64,000 nt of DNA from Streptomyces sp. A0642 (GCF_004795105.1 NZ_SSBL01000005.1:1-64000), one strand, 5' to 3'. Shown: positions 18,195-27,232, numbered from the stretch's first letter. The notes: generated by a model from the letters alone, not told the origin. Made by a program: numbers and translations.

Positions 18195-19097
18195 ATGACT
18201 GCCACGACTGCGACACAGACGCCCCCCACCTCCCTCCACGCTCCCGTCATCGGGTGGTTCGACCAGCACGCCCGCGATCTGCCCTGGCGCCGCCCCGAAG
18301 CGGGCGCCTGGGGTGTGATGGTGAGCGAGTTCATGCTGCAGCAGACCCCCGTCAACCGGGTCCTCCCGGTGTACGAGCAGTGGCTGGCCCGCTGGCCGCG
18401 GCCCGCCGACCTCGCAGCACAGCCGCCCGGCGAGGCGGTCCGCGCCTGGGGCCGGCTCGGCTACCCGCGGCGGGCCCTGCGCCTGCACGGTGCCGCCCAG
18501 GCCATAACGGAACGCCACGGCGGCGACGTACCGAGCGAGCACGCCCAACTGCTCGCCCTGCCCGGGATCGGCGAGTACACGGCGGCGGCCGTGGCCTCGT
18601 TCGCCTACCGGCAGCGGCACGCCGTCCTCGACACGAACGTCCGCAGGGTGTTCGCCCGGGCCGCGACCGGCATCCAGTACCCGCCGAACGCGACCACCGC
18701 CGCCGAGCGCAAGCTCGCCCGCGCCCTCCTGCCGGACGAGGACGAGCAGGCGGCGCGCTGGGCGGCCGCGACGATGGAGCTCGGCGCCCTCGTCTGCACC
18801 GCGAAGAACGAGGACTGCGGGCGCTGCCCGATCTCCGGGCAGTGCGCCTGGCGGCTGGCCGGCAAGCCCGCGCACCAGGGACCGCCTCGGCGCGGCCAGA
18901 CCTACACCGGTACGGACCGGCAGGTGCGCGGCAGGCTGCTCGCCGTGCTGCGCGAGTCGGTGACCCCGGTGCCGCAGTCGGCGCTCGACGCGGTGTGGGA
19001 GGAACCGGTGCAGCGGGCCCGGGCGCTGGACGGCCTGGTCGCCGACGGGCTGGTCGAACCGCTCGCGGGCGGCCAGTACCGGCTGCCGATGACCTGA
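18195..19097 (+). CDS. mutY: A/G-specific adenine glycosylase
   Basis: This 300-residue protein removes adenine mispaired with 8-oxoguanine. It has the HhH-GPD fold (LPGIGEYTAAAVASFAY), the catalytic Asp in LDTNVRRVFAR and a [4Fe-4S] motif C-X6-C-X2-C-X5-C (CTAKNEDCGRCPISGQC). The N-terminal MLQQTPVNRVLPVYEQW block is typical. It is shorter than E. coli MutY (350): the C-terminal MutT-like recognition domain is reduced to about 70 residues. The start ATG 18195 gives MTATTATQTPPTS; longer open frame upstream lacks coding character. Confidence 0.93.
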   Translation: MTATTATQTPPTSLHAPVIGWFDQHARDLPWRRPEAGAWGVMVSEFMLQQTPVNRVLPVYEQWLARWPRPADLAAQPPGEAVRAWGRLGYPRRALRLHGAAQAITERHGGDVPSEHAQLLALPGIGEYTAAAVASFAYRQRHAVLDTNVRRVFARAATGIQYPPNATTAAERKLARALLPDEDEQAARWAAATMELGALVCTAKNEDCGRCPISGQCAWRLAGKPAHQGPPRRGQTYTGTDRQVRGRLLAVLRESVTPVPQSALDAVWEEPVQRARALDGLVADGLVEPLAGGQYRLPMT

Positions 19098-19329
19098 CGG
19101 GACGGACCCGCCCGTGGGCCCGGCGGACCGGACCCGCTGGTTCCGCTTCCGCGGGTCCCGGTTCCCGCCCCGCCTGCGCTGTTACACAACCGATGGACAG
19201 CCGTGCGTCGGCGTACGGCTGCTCCGCACAGCCTCGTGACAACAGCTCCGTAGCGTCACCGACGTCAGCCCGACGACCAGGCGGCTGGCGGTGGTTCTAC
19301 GGGGATTCACGGGGACGGAGGCGGTTGTC

Positions 19330-19974
19330 ATGGCGCAGGGTGAGGTGCTCGGTTTCGAGGAGTACGTGCGTACCCGGCAGGACGCGCTGCTGCGCAGTGC
19401 GCGGCGGCTGGTCCCGGACCCCGTGGACGCGCAGGACCTGCTGCAGACCGCCCTGGCCCGCACCTTCGGCCGCTGGGACGGCATCGCCGACAAGTCCCTC
19501 GCCGACGCCTACCTGCGCCGCGTCATGATCAACACCCGTACCGAGTGGTGGCGGGCGCGCAAACTGGACGAGGTCCCCACCGAGCAGCTTCCCGACGCCA
19601 GCGTCGAGGACGGCACCGAGCAGCGCGCCGACCGTGCCCTGCTGATGGACGTCCTGGGCGTGCTGGCTCCCAAGCAGCGCAGCGTGGTCGTGCTGCGACA
19701 CTGGGAGCAGATGAGCACGGAGGAGACGGCGGCGGCGCTCGGCATGTCGGCCGGTACGGTGAAGAGCACCCTGCACCGGGCCCTGGCGCGACTGCGCCAG
19801 GAGCTGGAGAGCAGGGAAGCGGCGAGCCGTGCGGAGCGCATCCGTGAGGACGGGGACCGCGGGGCGGAGGTCCGCGTCGTGGCCGCCCGGAACCCGGTGC
19901 GGTCACGGTCACAGGCAGGGGCGCCCCCCGAGGGGCGTCACGACGAGCGGGGGCGGGAGCGGTGCGCGGCCTGA
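19330..19974 (+). CDS. sigE: ECF sigma factor SigE (cell envelope stress)
   Basis: This 214-residue sigma factor matches Streptomyces SigE: region 2 at about 8-75 (EFEEYVRTRQDALLRSARRLVPDP-type block, YLRRVMINTRTEWWR) and region 4 at about 105-160 (LAPKQRSVVVLRHWEQMSTEETAAALGMSAGTVKSTLHRAL). SigE directs envelope-stress genes and is induced by wall-active antibiotics through CseB/CseC. It has no anti-sigma here, as known for this system. Compared with my memory of the S. coelicolor protein (about 175 residues) it carries an extra basic segment of about 35 residues (about 167-205) before the conserved ERCAA end. ATG 19330 has GGAGG 8 nt upstream. Its 3' end overlaps cseA. Confidence 0.95.
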   Translation: MAQGEVLGFEEYVRTRQDALLRSARRLVPDPVDAQDLLQTALARTFGRWDGIADKSLADAYLRRVMINTRTEWWRARKLDEVPTEQLPDASVEDGTEQRADRALLMDVLGVLAPKQRSVVVLRHWEQMSTEETAAALGMSAGTVKSTLHRALARLRQELESREAASRAERIREDGDRGAEVRVVAARNPVRSRSQAGAPPEGRHDERGRERCAA

Positions 19975-20705
19975 CAGGCAGCGGTGAGGGCGGCGGCGGG
20001 AGCGGCGGCCCGGTCATCACCCGAGGACCCACGGCGGACACCGGCGGCGGGCGCGGGCGCCTGCTGAGCGGGTGGGCGGCGAGCAGCACGGCTCTGGTCG
20101 GGCTCGCCGCCTTCGGGCTGTTCGCCGTCAGTTGTTCCACCGGGGGCACGGGTACGCGTGACGAGGGCCCCGCGGGCAGCCAGCCGGTCGCCCAGGCCAC
20201 CGCGAGTGTCACGGCGCCGTCCACGGTGAAGCCGACGCCCCGGGTCGACGCGGTGGATCTGCTCAAGGCGGATCCCAGGGTGAGCGGGCGTGTCAGGAGC
20301 GACCTCAAGCCCTGCACCGGTGACGAGTACCCGGTGGACACCTCCTACGGCACCCTCACCGACGGCCCCTCGGCCGATGTGGTGGTGAACGTCATGACCT
20401 GCGGCGACTCGGTCGGCGTGGGCACCTATGTGTACCGGCCGCGGGCCAACGGCACCTACGAGAACGTGTTCACCGTCGAGCAGCCCTCGGTCTACGGGAC
20501 CATCGACCGCGGCGACCTCGTGGTGACGACGCAGGTGTACGGGACGAAGGACGCGGTCGCCTATCCCTCGGGCGAGGAAGTGATCACGTACCACTGGGCG
20601 GGCAGCCGGTTCACCGAGGAGGACCGGGTGCACAACGACTTCAACAGAGCTGTCGGTACCGGAGACGGGGAGTTCCCCGCACCCGCGGAACCGACGAAGA
20701 ACTGA
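19962..20705 (+). CDS. cseA: Lipoprotein CseA, negative modulator of the SigE system
   Basis: This 247-residue exported lipoprotein has a long N-region, a hydrophobic stretch and a lipobox ending in Cys58 (FAVSC). The mature part holds conserved CTGDEYPVDTSYG and VVTTQVYGTKDAV blocks. In S. coelicolor, CseA sits outside the membrane and dampens sigE expression, probably by acting on CseC or its signal. It starts at GTG 19962, overlapping the sigE 3' end by 13 nt, and lies 10 bp before cseB, as in the known operon. Confidence 0.9.
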   Translation: MRGLTGSGEGGGGSGGPVITRGPTADTGGGRGRLLSGWAASSTALVGLAAFGLFAVSCSTGGTGTRDEGPAGSQPVAQATASVTAPSTVKPTPRVDAVDLLKADPRVSGRVRSDLKPCTGDEYPVDTSYGTLTDGPSADVVVNVMTCGDSVGVGTYVYRPRANGTYENVFTVEQPSVYGTIDRGDLVVTTQVYGTKDAVAYPSGEEVITYHWAGSRFTEEDRVHNDFNRAVGTGDGEFPAPAEPTKN

Positions 20706-20715
20706 GAGCAGTCCG

Positions 20716-21417
20716 ATGGCCGAGACCCATGTCCTGTTCGTCGAGGACGACGACGTCATCCGCGAGGCCACCCAGCTGGCGCTGGAGCGGGACGGCTTCG
20801 TGGTCACCGCCATGCCCGACGGCCTCCTCGGCCTCGAAGCGTTCCGGCGGAACCGGCCCGACATCGCACTGCTCGACGTGATGGTGCCCGGCCTGGACGG
20901 GGTCAGCCTCTGCCGGCGGATCCGGGACGAGTCGACGGTCCCGGTGATCATGCTCTCGGCCCGGGCCGACTCGATCGACGTGGTGCTGGGCCTGGAGGCG
21001 GGCGCCGACGACTACGTGACGAAGCCGTTCGACGGCGCGGTCCTGGTCGCCCGGATCCGGGCCGTGCTCCGCCGCTTCGGCCATGCCTCGGGACACGGGG
21101 CGGGCGGCGGCGAGGCGATCCGGACCGAGGGCGGTGTGCTGGTCTTCGGTGATCTGGAGATCGACACCGAGGGCATGGAGGTCCGCAAGGGCGGCGAGCA
21201 GGTGGGGCTGACCCCCACCGAGATGCGGTTGCTGCTGGAGTTCTCGTCCGCCCCCGGCACGGTGCTCTCCCGCGACAAACTGCTGGAGCGGGTGTGGGAC
21301 TACGGCTGGGGCGGGGACACCCGGGTCGTGGACGTCCACGTCCAGCGGCTGCGCACGAAGGTCGGCCAGGACCGGATCGAGACGGTGCGCGGCTTCGGCT
21401 ACAAGCTCAGGGCATGA
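20716..21417 (+). CDS. cseB: Response regulator CseB
   Basis: This 233-residue OmpR/PhoB-type regulator has a receiver domain with acidic pocket Glu10/Asp11/Asp12, phospho-acceptor Asp54 (ALLDVMVPG) and Lys in TKPFD. The C-terminal winged helix has TPTEMRLLLEF, RVWDYGW and RTKVGQ. Phosphorylated CseB activates the sigE promoter. It overlaps cseC by 4 nt (ATGA) and follows cseA by 10 bp. Confidence 0.95.
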   Translation: MAETHVLFVEDDDVIREATQLALERDGFVVTAMPDGLLGLEAFRRNRPDIALLDVMVPGLDGVSLCRRIRDESTVPVIMLSARADSIDVVLGLEAGADDYVTKPFDGAVLVARIRAVLRRFGHASGHGAGGGEAIRTEGGVLVFGDLEIDTEGMEVRKGGEQVGLTPTEMRLLLEFSSAPGTVLSRDKLLERVWDYGWGGDTRVVDVHVQRLRTKVGQDRIETVRGFGYKLRA

Positions 21418-22790
21418 GGCGCCCGGCCCTGCGGACGGGCGTCCGCTGGAAGATCAGCATCGCGATCGCGGCGGTCGGCGCGCTGATCGCGGTCGCACTG
21501 AGCCTGGTCGTCCACAACGCGGCCCGCGTCTCCATGCTGGAGAACGCCCGCGAGGTCCAGCTGGAGCGGCTGACCTACGCCCAGCTGCTCTACGAGGCGA
21601 CGAAGACGAAGAAGGCCGATCCCCGCTTCGGCGCCAAGCTCAACGATCCGGCGATGCCGAAGAGCCTGCGCGAGGAGACCGGACGCAACCGGCGCGCCAC
21701 GCATGTCGAGGACAGCGGCGGGGTGCCCGACGTCTGGGCGGCCGTACCGCTGCCCGGCGGCGACGTGCTCTCGCTGCACACGCGTTTCGCCGACCGCTCC
21801 ACCACGATCCTCGGCGATCTCGACCGGGCCCTGATCATCGGCTCGGTCTCGGTGGTCCTCGGCGGCTCCGCGCTGGGCGTCCTGATCGGCGGCCAGCTCT
21901 CGCGCCGGCTGCGCAAGGCGGCGGCCGCGGCCGGGCGGGTCGCGCAGGGCCACACCGACGTCCGGGTGGGGGACGCCGTCGGCGGGGTCGTGCGGGACGA
22001 GACCGACGAACTGGCCGGTGCGGTGGACGCCCTGACGGACGCGCTGAACGAACGGATCGAGGCCGAGCGCCGGGTCACCGCGGACATCGCGCACGAGCTG
22101 CGCACGCCCGTGACGGGCCTGCTGACGGCCGCCGAGCTGCTGCCGCCGGGGCGCCCCTCGGAGCTCGTACGGGACAGGGCCCAGGCGATGCGCACGCTGG
22201 TCGAGGACGTGCTGGAGGTGGCCCGGCTGGACAGCGCCTCCGAGCGGGCCGAGCTGCAGCAACTCGCGCTGGGCGAGTTCGTCAGCCGGCGGGTGACGCT
22301 GCTGGACCCGCAGGTGCGGGTGCAGGTGGTCCACGAGTCGTGGGTCAGCACCGATCCGCGCCGGCTGGAGCGCATTCTGTTCAATCTGCTGGGCAACGCC
22401 GCCAAGCACGGTTCCACGCCCGTGGAGGTCACGGTCGAGGGCCGGGTGGTGCGGGTCCGCGACCACGGTCCCGGGTTCCCGGCGGCGCTGCTGCGGGAGG
22501 GACCGAGCCGGTTCCGCACCGGAAGCAGCGACCGGGCCGGGCACGGGCACGGACTGGGGCTGACGATCGCGGCCGGTCAGGCACGGGTGCTCGGCGCCCG
22601 GCTGACCTTCCGCAACGCGGCCCCCGAGGGGGCGGCCGAGGGCGCCGGCGGGGCGATCGCCGTCCTGTGGCTGCCCGAGCACGCCCCGACGGACACCGGC
22701 AGCTTCCCCATGCTCCAGCTGGGCGAGCAGCGCGGACCGGACCCGCGGGGCAGGAAGGCCGGCGACAGCGGGCCGCCGGCCGTCCGCTGA
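21414..22790 (+). CDS. cseC: Sensor histidine kinase CseC
   Basis: This 458-residue sensor has a first transmembrane helix at 14-33 and an extracytoplasmic sensor of about 100 residues. The second helix is near 138-160, followed by a HAMP linker, HisKA with His227 (DIAHELRTP), and HATPase with N-box NLLGNAAKHG, RDHGPGFP and HGHGLGL. It senses envelope damage (lysozyme, glycopeptides and beta-lactams in S. coelicolor) and phosphorylates CseB. The start overlaps the cseB stop. The gene ends the sigE operon at a strong hairpin shared with a convergent exporter gene. Confidence 0.95.
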   Translation: MRRPALRTGVRWKISIAIAAVGALIAVALSLVVHNAARVSMLENAREVQLERLTYAQLLYEATKTKKADPRFGAKLNDPAMPKSLREETGRNRRATHVEDSGGVPDVWAAVPLPGGDVLSLHTRFADRSTTILGDLDRALIIGSVSVVLGGSALGVLIGGQLSRRLRKAAAAAGRVAQGHTDVRVGDAVGGVVRDETDELAGAVDALTDALNERIEAERRVTADIAHELRTPVTGLLTAAELLPPGRPSELVRDRAQAMRTLVEDVLEVARLDSASERAELQQLALGEFVSRRVTLLDPQVRVQVVHESWVSTDPRRLERILFNLLGNAAKHGSTPVEVTVEGRVVRVRDHGPGFPAALLREGPSRFRTGSSDRAGHGHGLGLTIAAGQARVLGARLTFRNAAPEGAAEGAGGAIAVLWLPEHAPTDTGSFPMLQLGEQRGPDPRGRKAGDSGPPAVR

Positions 22791-22807
22791 GCGCGGGGTA
22801 CGCGAAA

Positions 22808-22840
22808 GGCCGCCAGGCGTGCGAGGCGCACCTGGCGGCC
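22808..22840. terminator. Bidirectional terminator between cseC and the convergent exporter gene
   Basis: GGCCGCCAGG (22808-22817) and CCTGGCGGCC (22831-22840) form a perfect 10-bp stem that extends inward through GTGCG/CGCAC. It separates the sigE operon from the leftward exporter. Confidence 0.75.
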
Positions 22841-22851
22841 GTACGGAACCG

Positions 22852-24429
22852 CTAGACGGCCTCGACCACGGGGGCCGCGGTCTCCGGTCCGGCGCCTCGC
22901 AGCGGGACCTCCTTGACGAAGAGCGCGGCCACCACGGCGATCAGCCCGACCGCGGCGCCCACCAGGAAGGCGGCGTGGGTGCCGGACGCCACCGCGAACT
23001 CGTACGCCTCACGCACCGGTGCCGGCAGCTTCGCCAGACTCGCCGCGTCCAGTTGAGCGCTGTGCATGGTGGCGCCCGCCCCACCGCGGGCGGCCATCTC
23101 GTCGTTCACCCGGCCGGTGAACAGGGCGCCCATGATGGCGACGCCGAAGGAGCTGCCGAGCGTACGGAAGAGGGTCGTGGAGGACGAGGCGACGCCCATG
23201 TCCTTCAGCTCGACGCTGTTCTGCGCCACGAGCATCGTGATCTGCATCAGGAAGCCCATGCCGGCACCGAGCACCGCCATGTAGACACCGGAGGTGAAAC
23301 GGCTGGTGCCGGTATCCATCTGAGCGAGCAGGAAGAGGCCGGTCACCATCAGGATCGAGCCCATGATCGGGAAGATCTTGTAACGGCCGCTGTTGGTGGT
23401 CACGCGTCCGGCGATGAGCGAGACGATCATCATCGCCAGCAGCATCGGCAGGAGCAGCAGTCCTGAGTTGGTCGCGGACGCGCCCTGGACGGACTGCTGG
23501 AACAGCGGCAGGTAGAGCACCGCGCCGAACATCACGAAGCCCGCCATGAATCCGACCACGGACATCAGCGTGAAGTTGGCGTTGCGGAAGATGTGCAGCG
23601 GGATGATCGGCTCCGCGGCCTTCGTCTCGACGAAGAGGAAGCCCGCCAGCGCGGCGACGCCGATCGCGATGAGCTCCATGATGACGGCGGAGTTCCAGTC
23701 GTACTCCGAACCGCCCCAGGTGGTGACCAGCACGATCGCGGTGATGCCCACGGTGAGCAGTCCGGCGCCGAGGTAGTCGACGCTGACCTTCTTGCGCTCC
23801 CGCTTGGGCAGGTGCAGCACGATGGTGATCATGGCCAGGGCCACGGCGCCCAGCGGCAGGTTGATGTAGAAGCTCCAGCGCCAGCCGAGGTGGTCGGTGA
23901 TGGTGCCGCCGACCAGCGGTCCGCCGATCATCGCGACCGCCATCACGCCGGCCATCATGCCCTGGTACTTGCCGCGCTCGCGGGGCGGCACGAGGTCGCC
24001 GATGATCGCCATGACGCCGACCATCAGACCACCGGCGCCGAGTCCCTGGATGGCCCGGAAGCCGATCAGCTGGCCCATGTCCTGGGCCATGCCGCTGAGG
24101 ACCGAGCCGATCAGGAAGATCACGATGGACGTGAGGAAGACGCCCTTGCGCCCGTACATGTCGCCGAGCTTGCCCCAGATGGGGGTGGAGGCCGCGGTGG
24201 CCAGGGTGTAGGCCGTCACGACCCAGGACAGGTGCTCCAGCCCGCCGAGATCACCGACGATGGTCGGCATCGCGGTGCCGACGATCAGGTTGTCGAGCAT
24301 GGCGAGCAGCATGGCGATCATCAGGGCGAGCACCACCACCCGTACGCTGCGCTCACGCGGCTCGGGTTTCCCCGCCGGTCCGGCCGACGGATCCGCCTTC
24401 CCGTCCGTCGCCTTCATCAGGTCCGCCAT
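22852..24429 (-). CDS. MFS drug exporter, DHA2 (14-helix) family
   Basis: This 525-residue transporter has about fourteen hydrophobic helices and DHA2 signatures: LDNLIVGTAMPTIVGDLGG (motif D1), GKLGDMYGRKGVFL (motif A), GFRAIQGLGAGGL (motif B) and GPLVGGTITDHLGWRWSFYINLP (motif C). It is a proton-driven exporter of the EmrB/QacA type; the substrate is unknown. ATG 24429 has GGGGAA upstream. It is divergent from a TetR gene, with two matched operators in the gap, so it is almost certainly de-repressed by its ligand. Confidence 0.94.
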   Translation of the reverse strand: MADLMKATDGKADPSAGPAGKPEPRERSVRVVVLALMIAMLLAMLDNLIVGTAMPTIVGDLGGLEHLSWVVTAYTLATAASTPIWGKLGDMYGRKGVFLTSIVIFLIGSVLSGMAQDMGQLIGFRAIQGLGAGGLMVGVMAIIGDLVPPRERGKYQGMMAGVMAVAMIGGPLVGGTITDHLGWRWSFYINLPLGAVALAMITIVLHLPKRERKKVSVDYLGAGLLTVGITAIVLVTTWGGSEYDWNSAVIMELIAIGVAALAGFLFVETKAAEPIIPLHIFRNANFTLMSVVGFMAGFVMFGAVLYLPLFQQSVQGASATNSGLLLLPMLLAMMIVSLIAGRVTTNSGRYKIFPIMGSILMVTGLFLLAQMDTGTSRFTSGVYMAVLGAGMGFLMQITMLVAQNSVELKDMGVASSSTTLFRTLGSSFGVAIMGALFTGRVNDEMAARGGAGATMHSAQLDAASLAKLPAPVREAYEFAVASGTHAAFLVGAAVGLIAVVAALFVKEVPLRGAGPETAAPVVEAV

Positions 24430-24468
24430 GTTCCCCAACTCCCCAGTTCCCCTGTACACCGGGCCCTT

Positions 24469-24486
24469 ACTTGCCGCCCGGCTAGT
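24469..24486. promoter_or_regulatory. TetR operator copy 1 (18-bp imperfect palindrome)
   Basis: ACTTGCCGCCCGGCTAGT matches its own reverse complement at 14 of 18 positions. It is paired with a second copy at 24516-24533, and together they form a 22-bp inverted repeat with one mismatch. It lies next to the exporter start. Confidence 0.75.
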
Positions 24487-24515
24487 TGATTACACTAGGG
24501 GAAAGTAGCCCCGTA

Positions 24516-24533
24516 ACTAGCCGGGCGTCAAGT
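24516..24533. promoter_or_regulatory. TetR operator copy 2 (18-bp imperfect palindrome)
   Basis: ACTAGCCGGGCGTCAAGT is the inverted partner of the site at 24469-24486, 47 bp away centre to centre. The TACACT and TAGTGTAAT promoter-like strings for the two divergent genes lie between the sites. Confidence 0.75.
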
Positions 24534-24552
24534 AAGTTCTTGGGAGAGCACC

Positions 24553-25137
24553 ATGGGCAGCACGCCGCAGCCGCGCCGGGGCAACACCCGCCAGCGCATT
24601 CAGGACGTCGCCCTGGAACTCTTCGCCGAGCAGGGTTACGAGAAGACCTCGCTGCGGGAGATCGCCGAGCAGCTCGACGTCACCAAGGCCGCGCTCTACT
24701 ACCACTTCAAGACCAAGGAAGACATCCTGGTCGGCATCTTCGAGGACCTCAACCGTCCCATCCAGGAGCTGATCGACTGGGGCGAGACCCAGCCGCGCAC
24801 GCTGGAGACGAAGAAGGAGATCCTCAGCCGCTACAGCGAGGCCCTGTCCGGCTCCGAGCCGCTCTTCCGTTTCATGCAGGAGAACCAGGCGGCCGTACGC
24901 GACCTGAGCATCGGCGTGACGATCAAGGAGCGGGTCCTGGCGCTCGTGGACCTGATCAAGGATCCCGACGCACCGCTCACCGACCAGGTGCGGTGTTTCA
25001 GCGCGCTCTTCACGATGCACGCCGGAATCTTCGCACTGAAAGACGTCGACGGCGACCCCGAGGACAAGCGGAAAGCCGCCCTCGAAGTCGCCGTCGAACT
25101 GGTCACCCGGGCCCATGACCCGGGTGCCGCCCAGTAG
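24553..25137 (+). CDS. TetR-family repressor of the divergent exporter
   Basis: This 194-residue protein has an N-terminal TetR HTH (about 12-58: TRQRIQDVALELFAEQGYEKTSLREIAEQLDVTKAALYYHFKTKEDIL), followed by a helical ligand-binding domain. The divergent layout with a DHA2 exporter and two inverted 18-bp palindromes between them argues for local autoregulation and exporter control. GGGAGAG precedes the ATG. The inducer is unknown. Confidence 0.93.
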   Translation: MGSTPQPRRGNTRQRIQDVALELFAEQGYEKTSLREIAEQLDVTKAALYYHFKTKEDILVGIFEDLNRPIQELIDWGETQPRTLETKKEILSRYSEALSGSEPLFRFMQENQAAVRDLSIGVTIKERVLALVDLIKDPDAPLTDQVRCFSALFTMHAGIFALKDVDGDPEDKRKAALEVAVELVTRAHDPGAAQ

Positions 25138-25158
25138 CGGGGTGGTGTCGCGGTCGAA

Positions 25159-25896
25159 TCAGACCGAGACGCCCTCCTTGTGCAGGTAGTTCACCGGGTT
25201 GACCGCGGAACCGTAGTTCGGGGTCGTCCGGATCTCGAAGTGCAGGTGCGGGCCGCTGGAGTTTCCGGTGTTGCCGGAAAGGGCGATCTTCTCGCCCTTG
25301 TTCACGTACTCGCCGATGTGCACGTCGATCCGCGACAGGTGCGCGTACTGCGAGTACGTGCCGTTGCTGTGCTTGATCACGATGGCGTTGCCGTACGCGG
25401 GACCGTCGCCGCCGCCGTTCGGGCCGGCCTTCACGATGACGCCCTTGTGCGCGGCCTCGACCTTGGTGCCGATCGGCACGGCGAAGTCCTGGCCCGAGTG
25501 CTTGTGCGCCCAGCGGCTGCCGTCGTTGCCGAAGCTCGCGCTCAGCTGGTAGTGGTCGACCGGGGTCTCCCAGGCCAGCTTCGCGGCCCGCTTGGCGGCG
25601 GCCTTCTTCTTGGCGGCCGCCTTCTTCTTCGCCGCGGCGGCCTTCTTCTTGGCCTCCTCGGCCTTCTTCGCCGCCGCGTGCTTGGCCGCCTTGCCCTGCG
25701 CGACCGCCTGCTGGGCGACCGAGTCGGCGGTGGTCGCACTCGCCAGGCTCGCGGTGCCGGTGGTTCCCGTCGTGCCGGCCGCGAACGCAGCGCCCGCACC
25801 GAGAACCATCGACGTCCCCAGGCCGGCTGCCACGACGGCGCCACGAACACGGGAAGCGGACGGGCGGCGGGTCTGGAACGTAACGCGCTTCGACAT
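25159..25896 (-). CDS. Secreted M23-family peptidoglycan endopeptidase
   Basis: The protein has 245 residues. A Sec signal peptide (1-40, cleavage near AFAA) is followed by an Ala/Lys-rich segment (about 65-107) that is probably a coiled helix or wall-binding stalk. The LytM/M23 domain follows with zinc ligands His133 and Asp137 (HSGQD) and His219 with catalytic His217 (HLHFE). It cleaves peptide cross-links. ATG 25896 has GGAGG upstream; a longer frame lacks a signal peptide at its start. A hairpin lies just before the ribosome site. Such hydrolases are often under c-di-AMP riboswitches in Streptomyces, but I could not find that motif here. Confidence 0.93.
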   Translation of the reverse strand: MSKRVTFQTRRPSASRVRGAVVAAGLGTSMVLGAGAAFAAGTTGTTGTASLASATTADSVAQQAVAQGKAAKHAAAKKAEEAKKKAAAAKKKAAAKKKAAAKRAAKLAWETPVDHYQLSASFGNDGSRWAHKHSGQDFAVPIGTKVEAAHKGVIVKAGPNGGGDGPAYGNAIVIKHSNGTYSQYAHLSRIDVHIGEYVNKGEKIALSGNTGNSSGPHLHFEIRTTPNYGSAVNPVNYLHKEGVSV

Positions 25897-25923
25897 AAGC
25901 AGAAAACCTCCGGGATGACGGAA

Positions 25924-25940
25924 CCCGGCGGTGCGCCGGG
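25924..25940 (-). other. Leader hairpin before the M23 peptidase ribosome site
   Basis: CCCGGCG (25924-25930) and CGCCGGG (25934-25940) form a perfect 7-bp stem with a 3-nt loop in the 5' leader, about 30 nt before the start codon. It could be an attenuator. No known riboswitch core was recognised around it. The 340 bp from here to 26270 otherwise hold nothing I can name. Confidence 0.4.
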
Positions 25941-26676
25941 CTGGCCATACCTTGGTAACCCGGGCCCCCCGATGCACTCAAACCCCCCATCTACGAAGAA
26001 AAGCCGTAGTAAGACATCCGGGAATTCACCGCGCCGGGCCTCGTCCCACCCCCGCGGAAGTCGCCGGAAGTCTCCGTCCCGGAACAGGTTTAGCCGCAGC
26101 TCTTCCCTGCCCATACCGGACACAGGCCCACCATCCCGGCACTTCCGCCCAAACACGGGTGGGTCCGGCCGGACACCGGGCCGAAGGTCCCGGCCTCGGG
26201 TGGGTCGATTTCTCCTAAAGTGCCTAGTAGGCCCCAAAACGCCTGTGCGCCTTGTCACCGGCGGTGGGACCTAGGGCTGTCCGTTTCGGGACCTTCGGCA
26301 CGGGGCCCTCCGCCGTCCGGGGCGGGGTGCGGGTCCCCTGCGGGGGGCGGTGCCCTGCTTTGGTTGCCCTTTTCCGGGGCGCGGGGTTCCGTCCTCAAGC
26401 GCCGGACGGGCTTGAGATGCGCGGGTCCCCTGCGGGGTGCGGGGCCCTTGTCGGGGTGCGGCGCCTTGTCTTGGTTGCCCTTGCCCGGGGCGCGGGGTTC
26501 CGTCCTCAAGCGCCGGACGGGCTTGGGGTGTGCGGGGCCCCTGCGGGGTGCGGGTGCCCTGGCGGGGTGCGGCGCCTTGTCTTGGTTGCCCTTGGCCGGG
26601 GTGCGGGGTTCCGTCCTCAAGCGCCGGACGGGCTTGAGATGCGCGGGTGCTCCGTGCTGCGGAGGCGCCCATGTCC

Positions 26677-26803
26677 GGTGGGTGGGGGTTCGGGGTCCCT
26701 CCGGGGCGTCTCCTCAAACGACGAACGTTCGGCGGGTACGCAGCGGACCCGGGTATCTGTTCGTCGTCCTGCGGGGACTCCCCTGCACGCCCCCGAACCC
26801 GCC
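26677..26803 (-). repeat. Module Y copy in cluster B
   Basis: The arms carry AAACGACGAACGTT and, in reverse, ACGACGAACA next to GGGGACTCCCC. This is the same pair of arms as the copy at 5758-5886, in opposite orientation. Confidence 0.75.
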
Positions 26804-26855
26804 CGCCGTGCGTCTGCGGCAGTCGCAGGGCCGGTGTGCACACGCAGACGATGCC

Positions 26856-26975
26856 GGGTGGGGGCGTGCAGGGGAGTCCCCGCAGGAAATGGCGTACGAC
26901 CCCAGTCGTTTTCCCACCGGGCCGCACATGCCATTTCTGAGGAGTCTCCCCGGAGGGACCCCACCCCCACCCACC
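26856..26975 (-). repeat. Module X copy 1 in cluster B
   Basis: This is near-identical to the reverse complement of 5585-5706: it includes GCAGGAAATGGCGTACGACC, CCCACCGGGCCGCACATGCC and the closing GAGGAGTCTCCCCGGAGGGA. Confidence 0.75.
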
Positions 26976-27112
26976 GGACAGAGGCGAACACCCGCACAAC
27001 ACGGCGCACCCGCCACCCGGGTCGGTGTTCGTCGTACTGCGGGGACGCCCGAACCCGCCCCGCCGTGCGTCTGCGGCAGGCGATTCACCGGGCGTACAGG
27101 CGCGGGACGGCC

Positions 27113-27232
27113 GGGTGGGGGCGTGCAGGGGAGTCCCCGCAGGAAATGGCGTACGACCCCAGTCCTTTTCCCACCGGGCCGCACACGCCATTTCTGAGGA
27201 GTCTCCCCGGAGGGACCCCACCCCCACCCACC
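27113..27232 (-). repeat. Module X copy 2 in cluster B
   Basis: This is a second, nearly perfect copy of the X module 257 bp after the first. It differs at only a few positions, such as CACACGCC for CACATGCC, which suggests recent duplication or gene conversion. Confidence 0.75.

Noticed and set aside
25897..26270. ydaO (c-di-AMP) riboswitch before the M23 peptidase
   Set aside because: Streptomyces wall hydrolase genes often carry this riboswitch and disA is nearby, but I could not find the conserved core strings; only a simple hairpin is visible. A covariance-model search would settle it.
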